Of a DNA stretch of 64,000 bases, positions 58,452 to 64,000 are shown piece after piece. The notes under the pieces are model-generated. The model saw nothing but the letters and a program-made list of their open reading frames with translations, had not been told where the DNA came from and did not search any database. The stretch lies in assembly GCF_039524395.1 (NCBI RefSeq), contig NZ_BAAAGO010000035.1; one strand, written 5' to 3'. The translations under genes and the position numbers were made by a program. The DNA is from Micropruina glycogenica (lineage in GTDB: Bacteria > Actinomycetota > Actinomycetes > Propionibacteriales > Propionibacteriaceae). The number at the start of each line of letters is the position of its first letter. Positions within the stretch are counted from its first letter, which is position 1.

Positions 58452-58958
58452 GTGACCACACCCCGACTGTCACCCCTGAAGTCGTCGGCGCGAGCCCTGC
58501 TCTGGCTGGCTGCCGCGTGCGGCCTGGTGCACGCAGCCTTCAGTGCGTACTGGGCTTTCGGCGGCCTGTGGCTGGCCGAGACGCTGGGGCAGTGGGCGCT
58601 GGACTGGTACCGCTCGGCCCCCGCGTCGGCCATGGCCGTGCTGCTGGTGATCGCGGGGGTGAAGGCCGTGGTGGCGCTCGGCCCGTTGATCAACGAGCAC
58701 CGCCCGCTGCCGGGGTACCGGTGGTGGCGCGTGCCGGGCTGGCTGGGCGGCGCGGTGCTACTGCTGTACGGCGCGGCGAACGCGGTCGGCGCCTGGCTGG
58801 TGCTCGCCGGGGTGGTGTCGACCACGGCGTCGGATCGGCCGGCGTTGATCGGTCATGCCGCGTTGTGGGACCCCCTGTTCGCACTCTGGGGCGCCCTGCT
58901 GCTCGGCGGCCTGACGGCAAGTCGCGGTCGGCGCGCGCCCGCTTCTGGCGCCGCGTGA
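58452..58958 (+). CDS. DUF3995-domain membrane protein
   Basis: This 168-residue protein has four membrane segments: LLWLAAACGLVHAAFSAYWA, SAMAVLLVIAGVKAVVALGP, GGAVLLLYGAANAVGAWLVL and LFALWGALLLGGL. An extracytoplasmic WLAETLGQWALDWYRSAP also fits the DUF3995 pattern. The function is unknown. The start is GTG at 58452. Confidence 0.83.
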   Translation: MTTPRLSPLKSSARALLWLAAACGLVHAAFSAYWAFGGLWLAETLGQWALDWYRSAPASAMAVLLVIAGVKAVVALGPLINEHRPLPGYRWWRVPGWLGGAVLLLYGAANAVGAWLVLAGVVSTTASDRPALIGHAALWDPLFALWGALLLGGLTASRGRRAPASGAA

Positions 58959-58970
58959 GAGGGTGAACCC

Positions 58971-59783
58971 ATGGCGCGTGACGATGTGCTGATCACTGTG
59001 GAGGCCCTCGCCGGGCTCGACGAGGTCGACCTGCTCGACGTGCGGTGGCGGCTCGGTGACGCCGACGGTGCCGGCCGCGAACGGTACCTGGCCGGGCACA
59101 TTCCGGGGGCACGGTTTCTCGACCTCGAAAGCGTGCTGACCAGCCACGGCGAACCCACCGACGGTCGACACCCGCTGCCCGACGTCGACACCCTCGAAGA
59201 AGGGCTCGGCGCGCTGGGGGTGAGCGGCGACCGCTTGGTCGTGGTGTATGACGAGGCGGGCTCGTTCGCGGCGTCCCGGGCCTGGTGGGTGCTGCGCTGG
59301 GCCGGCCTCAACGTTCGGGTGCTTGACGGCGGTCTCGGCGCCTGGACCGCCCAGGGGCGTCCTCTCGCCGAGGGAGAGGCGCAGGTCACGCCGGTCGACC
59401 TGTTGCTGACCGTGGGGCACCTGCCCACCATCACCGCCGATGAGGCGGCCGCGTTCGACGGCACCCTGATGGACGCCCGCGCCCCCGAACGTTTCCGCGG
59501 CGAGACCGAGCCCCTCGACCCGGTGGCCGGCCACATTCCCGGCGCGGTCAACGTGCCAGTCAGCCAGTTTTTCGCCGAGGGTGGACGGCTGCCCGACGAC
59601 GAGGTGCTGCGTGGCCTGCTCGATCGCACCGGCCCGCTGGCCGCCTACTGCGGGTCGGGGGTCAGCGCTGCCCAACTGGTGCTGGCCGGAGCGGCGCTCG
59701 ATCGTTCGATCGCCCTCTACCCCGGGTCGTGGTCGGCGTGGAGCAACGATCCCAGCCGTCCAGTCGCCACCGGTGAGCACTGA
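58971..59783 (+). CDS. Sulfurtransferase (mercaptopyruvate/thiosulfate type)
   Basis: The 270-residue enzyme has two rhodanese domains. The first (LLDVRWRLGDADGAGRERYL, AGHIPGARFLDLE) is non-catalytic. The second has the active-site loop YCGSGVSAAQL with Cys 227, as in 3-mercaptopyruvate sulfurtransferases (CGSGVTA). It transfers sulfur to an acceptor such as cyanide or thioredoxin. It lies 4 bases upstream of the alanine racemase gene. Confidence 0.92.
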   Translation: MARDDVLITVEALAGLDEVDLLDVRWRLGDADGAGRERYLAGHIPGARFLDLESVLTSHGEPTDGRHPLPDVDTLEEGLGALGVSGDRLVVVYDEAGSFAASRAWWVLRWAGLNVRVLDGGLGAWTAQGRPLAEGEAQVTPVDLLLTVGHLPTITADEAAAFDGTLMDARAPERFRGETEPLDPVAGHIPGAVNVPVSQFFAEGGRLPDDEVLRGLLDRTGPLAAYCGSGVSAAQLVLAGAALDRSIALYPGSWSAWSNDPSRPVATGEH

Positions 59784-59787
59784 GCCG

Positions 59788-60912
59788 ATGACCTACCCCA
59801 CCACCGCGCGCACCCTGCTGGGCAACATCGAACACAACTTGCGCGGTATCCGCGCGCGGGTGGGTGACCGTCTGGTGCTCGCTGCGGTGAAGGCGAACGC
59901 CTACGGCCATGGTGCGGTGGCGGTGTCGCAGATGATCGAACGCACCGGTGCCGCCGACTGGCTGGGCGTCGCGACCGTCGAAGAGGGGCTGCAGCTACGC
60001 GACGCCGGGGTGTCGCTGCCGATCTTGAAGTTCTCACCCACCCGTGACGTAGACGACGTCACTCGCGCGTTGCTGGCGGGCATCACGCTGTCGGTGGTCG
60101 ATCAGGCGTCCATCGCTCAGGTGGCCGCGGCGGCCGACGCCCTCGACCTTTCCGACGTGGCGGTGCACCTCAAGGTCGACACCGGCATGCGTCGAGTGGG
60201 CGCCGAGCCGGCGGACGCCCCCGCGTTGGCGGCGTCCATCGCCGGCCACCCACGCCTGCGTCTGCAGGGCGTGTTCAGCCACCTGCCCATTTCGGACAGC
60301 CCCGCCGGCGACGAGTTCACCCGGCAGCAGGCCGCGCTGTTCGCCGACACGGCGGCCGCGATCGAGGCTGGGGTGGGGCCGGTCGAACTCAAGCACTTGG
60401 CCAACTCGGGCGGCGTGCTGGGCCACCCCGAAACGTGGTTCGACATGGTGCGTCCCGGCATCATGATCTACGGCAGCCTGCCCGACCCGCAGGCCCAGCG
60501 CACCGTCGACCTTCACCCCGGACTGGAGCTGACCACCCGGATTTCCTTCGTGAAACCCGTAGCCAAGGGTGAAACCGTGGGCTACGGACGCACCTGGACC
60601 GCACCCCGCGACACCTACGTGGCAACTATTCCCGTGGGCTACGGCGACGGGTACTCACGGCTGCTGTCGAACCGCGGCCGGGTGGTGATCGGGGGAGAGA
60701 GCTACCCCATCGCGGGCCGCGTCTGCATGGACCAGACCATGATCGACCTAGGCCCCGAACCGGTGGCGGCGGTCGGCGACGAAGCGGTGCTGATCGGACG
60801 GCGGGGCGACGCCGAGATCACCGCCGAGAACGTAGCCGAGCTGATGGGCACGATCCCCTACGAGGTGACCTGTTTGATCACCCCTCGGGTCACCCGCGAA
60901 GCGGTGGACTGA
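59788..60912 (+). CDS. alr: Alanine racemase
   Basis: The 374-residue PLP enzyme interconverts L- and D-alanine for peptidoglycan. Lys 35 in AVKANAYGHGAVA forms the PLP aldimine. VKVDTGMRRVG-like text (LKVDTGMRRVGAEP), a catalytic Tyr in GYGRTW and the VGYGDGY and GRVCMDQTMIDLG segments confirm the family. The ATG at 59788 lies just after the sulfurtransferase stop. It acts in the cytoplasm. Confidence 0.96.
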   Translation: MTYPTTARTLLGNIEHNLRGIRARVGDRLVLAAVKANAYGHGAVAVSQMIERTGAADWLGVATVEEGLQLRDAGVSLPILKFSPTRDVDDVTRALLAGITLSVVDQASIAQVAAAADALDLSDVAVHLKVDTGMRRVGAEPADAPALAASIAGHPRLRLQGVFSHLPISDSPAGDEFTRQQAALFADTAAAIEAGVGPVELKHLANSGGVLGHPETWFDMVRPGIMIYGSLPDPQAQRTVDLHPGLELTTRISFVKPVAKGETVGYGRTWTAPRDTYVATIPVGYGDGYSRLLSNRGRVVIGGESYPIAGRVCMDQTMIDLGPEPVAAVGDEAVLIGRRGDAEITAENVAELMGTIPYEVTCLITPRVTREAVD

Positions 60913-60939
60913 GCAGATCCGTCAACCCGATGAATGAGG

Positions 60940-60995
60940 GGTCTCGACAAACTCGACCGGCGGAAATCCGTCATCCCGGCGAACGCCGGGATCTC
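60940..60995. repeat. Family A unit followed by family B unit
   Basis: The inverted family A unit ggtctcgacaaactcgaccg (from 60940) is followed by a family B unit (CGTCATCCCGGCGAACGCCG, 60969-60995) in the gap between convergent alr and lipoprotein genes. Confidence 0.85.
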
Positions 60996-61043
60996 AACGG
61001 TGGCCGTCCGGCGGGATCGTCCACCGTGCGCCAACACCCACTC

Positions 61044-63365
61044 TCACAGCGGCACGGTCTGCACCACCGTGCTGGCGGTCAGTCGGTTCACGAGCGTGAG
61101 CATCAGGTGAAGCTGATTGCCGTCCACCAGCGCGTCATCGAGTCCGACCAGCACACCCTCCGACCACCCCTCCACTGCGAGAGGCTGCGCCGTCCAGGTG
61201 AGACCGTCGGGCGATCGGTAGATGGTGAAGGTATGTAGGTCGTCGGAGCGCACCACCCAGATGAACTCGTTCTCGGACGCCGCCAGCAGGGACCCTTCCT
61301 CGCCGCCCTCGAAGGCGTGGAAGGTCCAGGATCGGCCACCGTCCGTCGAGCGCCACATGGCACGCACCGAGCGTTTGGCCTTCGCCGCGCGCGCCCAGCC
61401 GCTGGCCACCAGCGCGTCGCCCACCCGCACCACCGACCACAGGGCGGCAGCGGGGTAGCCGGGGGAGTCGAGTCTGATCAGCCGCCAGTAGTCGTTGTTG
61501 CCAGACACCCATGCCGCAGGTCGCTGATAGCGCGCCGATCTGGTCTCGCCAACCGCTACCAAGCCCCTTGGCATCGCCAGCACGCCGTTCATGATCCGCC
61601 CCCGGTTCTCGAGGCCGTGCAGGTCGTCCAACGGCGCATTCCGGTCGTACCAGTCGCCACGCGCCGTCACTTTCGTCGGACTTCCCTCGGTCCACCGGAC
61701 GCCGTTGGTCGAGGTGTAGGCGAGCGCGGAGGTGCGCACGTCGCCGTTGGTCGACTTCTCACCCACGACCACCCATTGATCGTGGGCCCAGGTCAGATCG
61801 TTGATCTCACCGCTGTGGTACTGGCCGGTGGCGTTGAACGCGTCGCTGCGCGATCTCGTCCAGTTCGTGCCGTCGGCCGAGTGCAGGGTGAGCGCGTGCT
61901 CGTCGGCGTGGCTGCCCGTGGCCAGAAAGCCACCGCGTGCCGACCAGGCGAGGTAGTCGATACTGTCGTCGGCCCGGTCGACCACGACGCGGGGAGTGTC
62001 GAAGCCACCCTGGTCATTGCCCGGCCACCAGACCTCGGCGCCCTGGGCGGTGCCGTAGCCGGCCACCCGGCCGTCGACGAGCATCAGACCCGACGGCGAA
62101 ATCGCCTTTCCCGCCGACTCCGGCGGTGTTACGCGAACCTCGGTGATCGCCCCCGTGGCGCCGAGACGCCAGAGCGCACTGGACGAGGGCCGGGTCTCGG
62201 TCTGCACCGCCAGAACGGCCGTGTCGTTGGCCACGGAGGCGGTCCAGAGAGATGTCGAGGCCTCAGCGACCGGGTGGCTGACCGTCGTCCATCGGCCCGC
62301 CTCGAGCCGCTGCACCCAGGCCTTGCCAACATCGTCGGCCGTGCTGGCGTACTGAGCGGCGATCAGGGTCGACCCCAGCGACATCAGGCTTCCGACGCCC
62401 GAGGATTGGTAGGGCTCGGCGAGCTTCGGCAGCCGTCGCCACGCGGTCAGATCGTCACTGCGCAGCAGCAGCGGACGATACGTGCCTTCGCTCTGGTCGA
62501 AGTACGAGCCTCCGACCACGAACCCCGACGGCGTGGCTGTGACAGCCCCGAGCGAGCTGTAGAACTTGCCGGAGTCCGCCGGCTCGGGCACCGTCACGGC
62601 CCGCCAGTTCTCACCTCGATCACGGGAGGTGAACAGCAGCGACTCACCCGAGCGTCCATTGCGGCGTTCGGCCAAGTCGTGCCCGCCGACGGCGACCAGT
62701 CGATCGCCGCGAGCGGCCACCTGCTGCAGGTAGCCCTCGGCCTCGGGCGCCTTGGCCCGGGTCCAGCCGACGCCATCTGCAGACAGCCAGATGGACGGCC
62801 TGGTGACGCCGACTGTCCAGGATTGACCGACCGCCACGAATCCTCCACCGGTCAGTCCCGACACGCTCTCGACATGGTCGGCGTCGCTGTCGAGGCCGGT
62901 CACCGGCGTACGGTTCCACGTCTTCGCGTCGGCACTCGTCCAGGCGATCACGTCGTCGCCCGCTGTGCCCAGGGCCAGCCACGTTCGGCGCTCGCCCGAG
63001 ATGGCCACTGCTGCGACGCCGGATGCCGCCTCGTCGACCGTGGTTGCGCGAGCGGCGTCATCAGTGAGTTGCCAGTCGGTCCAAGTGGCGCCGGCGTCGG
63101 CCGACCAGCGCAGCAGAGGTAGCGTTCGGCGGCCGTCGACGTCAGCCACCATGACCAGGGTGGTGCCGTCGCTGGCCAGGTCGTGGACGGTGATCTCGGC
63201 GGCGTCGGCGCGATCGGGCAGCGGCGGGAATTGGTCGGGTGGCAACGCGGGCGCGTTGACCGCACTGCTGCTCGCCGTGGGCGGCGGCGGGGTTTCGCCG
63301 GTGCAACCGGCCAGGGTGAGCGCCAACGCGAGCAGCGCGGCGATGATGCGGGGGTGGTACGGCAT
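61044..63365 (-). CDS. Large lipoprotein with BNR/sialidase-like repeats
   Basis: The 773-residue precursor has a lipoprotein signal (IIAALLALALTLAGC, Cys 21) and a Pro/Ser/Thr linker. It then has many Asp-box-like blocks: RWSADAGATWTDWQL, IWLSADGVGWTRAKA, LFTSRDRGENWRAVT, LTLHSADGTNWTRSR, MWRSTDGGRSWTFHA, IYRSPDGLTWTAQPL. These S-x-D-x-G-x-x-W motifs build a propeller of sialidase/BNR or photosystem-stability-factor type. No sialidase catalytic Arg triad is recognised, so it is probably a surface binding protein. Confidence 0.85.
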   Translation of the reverse strand: MPYHPRIIAALLALALTLAGCTGETPPPPTASSSAVNAPALPPDQFPPLPDRADAAEITVHDLASDGTTLVMVADVDGRRTLPLLRWSADAGATWTDWQLTDDAARATTVDEAASGVAAVAISGERRTWLALGTAGDDVIAWTSADAKTWNRTPVTGLDSDADHVESVSGLTGGGFVAVGQSWTVGVTRPSIWLSADGVGWTRAKAPEAEGYLQQVAARGDRLVAVGGHDLAERRNGRSGESLLFTSRDRGENWRAVTVPEPADSGKFYSSLGAVTATPSGFVVGGSYFDQSEGTYRPLLLRSDDLTAWRRLPKLAEPYQSSGVGSLMSLGSTLIAAQYASTADDVGKAWVQRLEAGRWTTVSHPVAEASTSLWTASVANDTAVLAVQTETRPSSSALWRLGATGAITEVRVTPPESAGKAISPSGLMLVDGRVAGYGTAQGAEVWWPGNDQGGFDTPRVVVDRADDSIDYLAWSARGGFLATGSHADEHALTLHSADGTNWTRSRSDAFNATGQYHSGEINDLTWAHDQWVVVGEKSTNGDVRTSALAYTSTNGVRWTEGSPTKVTARGDWYDRNAPLDDLHGLENRGRIMNGVLAMPRGLVAVGETRSARYQRPAAWVSGNNDYWRLIRLDSPGYPAAALWSVVRVGDALVASGWARAAKAKRSVRAMWRSTDGGRSWTFHAFEGGEEGSLLAASENEFIWVVRSDDLHTFTIYRSPDGLTWTAQPLAVEGWSEGVLVGLDDALVDGNQLHLMLTLVNRLTASTVVQTVPL

Positions 63366-63463
63366 GCCAGCACGCTAAGTGCTGCCACCGGCACAAATCG
63401 GGGCTGGGGGCTCAGCGGTCGAAATCTGTGGATAACTATCGAGATTCGTCGGTGCAATTGTGC

Positions 63464-63675
63464 GATCCCGGCGTGCGCCGGGATGACCGGAGGAGCGCTG
63501 CGCACACGGGCCCTCGAACAACCACCTCCGTCATCCCGGCGGACGCCGGGATCTCCGAACGCAGGGCGCAGAAAACCTCGCCGTCATCCCGGCGGACGCC
63601 GGGATCTCCGAACCGCACGGTGGAGAGAAGCCCTCGGCAGGCGCCCGGACGATTCTCGACACGCTCGACCAACGA
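63464..63675. repeat. Three family B units and a family A unit
   Basis: Family B units are at 63464-63488 (inverted), 63529-63555 and 63582-63608, the last two being 53 bases apart and nearly identical (CGTCATCCCGGCGGACGCCG). A family A unit (ttctcgacacgctcgaccaa) is at 63652-63675. Confidence 0.85.
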
Positions 63676-63678
63676 CGT

Positions 63679-64000
63679 TCAGTCCGGTGGCAAGGGTCCG
63701 CCTGGACGCTCCCTTTGCACCAGGTCGAGCAACTCGTGCCAGGCCTCGATCTTCATGCGCTCCCGGTCGTGCGAGGCACCCCGATTGGCCTCGGCGGCGT
63801 CGATGCGCAGCCAGTCGTCGAAGGTCGAGGGCCAGAACCCGCGCGCCGCCAGCACGTCCAGCAGGTTCACCCGGTCGTGCCGCGGCTCCTGATTCGCTAG
63901 GAGACTGCTGAACAATTCGCCTGCGTGCCGCGCGACCTGATTGGTGGTCGGCTGGAATTCTTGGGTGGTGCAGGGTGAGTGGAGTCCGCAGCGGGACGTG
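63679..64000 (-). CDS. Probable ferredoxin-NADP reductase, C-terminal end (5' truncated)
   Basis: The frame is open from the stop at 63679 to the window edge, so only the last 107 or so residues are seen. They include QPTTNQVARHAGELFSSLL, LLDVLAARGFWPSTFDDWLR and IDAAEANRGASHDRERMKIE. The end pattern (FDDWLRIDAAEANRGA followed by a basic KIE-type strand) resembles FprA-like ferredoxin-NADP reductases or related FAD/NAD oxidoreductases. The start cannot be placed. Confidence 0.5.
   Translation of the reverse strand, partial: TSRCGLHSPCTTQEFQPTTNQVARHAGELFSSLLANQEPRHDRVNLLDVLAARGFWPSTFDDWLRIDAAEANRGASHDRERMKIEAWHELLDLVQRERPGGPLPPD

Noticed and set aside
61317..63122. 601-residue plus-strand open frame
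   Set aside because: It is antisense to the BNR-like lipoprotein gene, lacks domains and is explained by GC-rich codon bias in the opposite strand.

Overview
The window is high-GC DNA (roughly two-thirds G+C by eye) with many GTG starts, short intergenic gaps and ATGA/GTGA stop-start overlaps. Gene content (SigE-family ECF factor, GPP34 protein, MprAB-like two-component pair, Hsp20 with an HspR-like MerR, DUF664, DUF4349 and DUF3995 proteins) points to an actinobacterium, most likely of the Propionibacteriales. That placement is inference. It is chromosomal, with one clear mobile region.

Layout. 1-3.3 kb: end of a NarL-type two-component system, then a hydrolase and a divergent TetR regulator with two operator-like repeats. 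3.4-7.4 kb: small stress-related genes, including Hsp20 with a divergent MerR regulator, an SDR enzyme and a membrane protein. 7.5-11.2 kb: a tightly overlapped operon (LacI regulator, UPF0303 protein, Gfo/Idh/MocA oxidoreductase, TolB-like propeller) behind two CACGTG-centred operators. 11.2-21.1 kb: an island. Its left part, visibly richer in A/T codons, encodes a small secreted I36-like protein translationally joined to an ABC ATPase and an FtsX-like permease. Its right part is a Tn554-type transposition module (tnpA-tnpB-tnpC) headed by an XRE-ImmA/IrrE regulator-protease and an unknown partner, all on the minus strand.

21.2-31 kb: a TetR remnant, NhaA antiporter, an ArsR/SmtB-CDF metal efflux pair, a TetR-DUF4386 pair with twin operators, and an amino-sugar/glycoside cluster (ROK regulator, GH4 hydrolase, BadF-type kinase) whose transporter has been reduced to the 5' stub of a substrate-binding protein gene. 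31-53 kb: mainly housekeeping and signalling: YchJ, TPR, MFS, GNAT, MprAB-like system, low-molecular-weight phosphatase, ornithine carbamoyltransferase, GPP34, ECF sigma plus membrane partner, secreted 5'-nucleotidase, FAD oxidoreductase, 3-methyladenine glycosylase, DUF4349 lipoprotein, AAA ATPase, LysR. 53.9-57.6 kb: a 2-oxoacid dehydrogenase operon (E1 alpha, E1 beta, E2). 57.6-64 kb: DUF664, DUF3995, mercaptopyruvate sulfurtransferase-like protein, alanine racemase, a large BNR-like lipoprotein and the 3' end of a probable ferredoxin-NADP reductase.

The most striking genome-level feature is the density of dispersed palindromic repeats. Three families recur: (A) ctggtcgag-cttgtcgagacc units, (B) cgtcatcccggcgaacgccggga units, (C) palindromes centred on gggaaccgtcccc. 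Several have entered coding sequences and are translated: in the E2 linker, and at the C-termini of a YdeI-like protein and a DUF2200 protein. A separate stem-loop forms the C-terminal tail of the DUF4386 protein. No rRNA, tRNA or CRISPR array was recognised.
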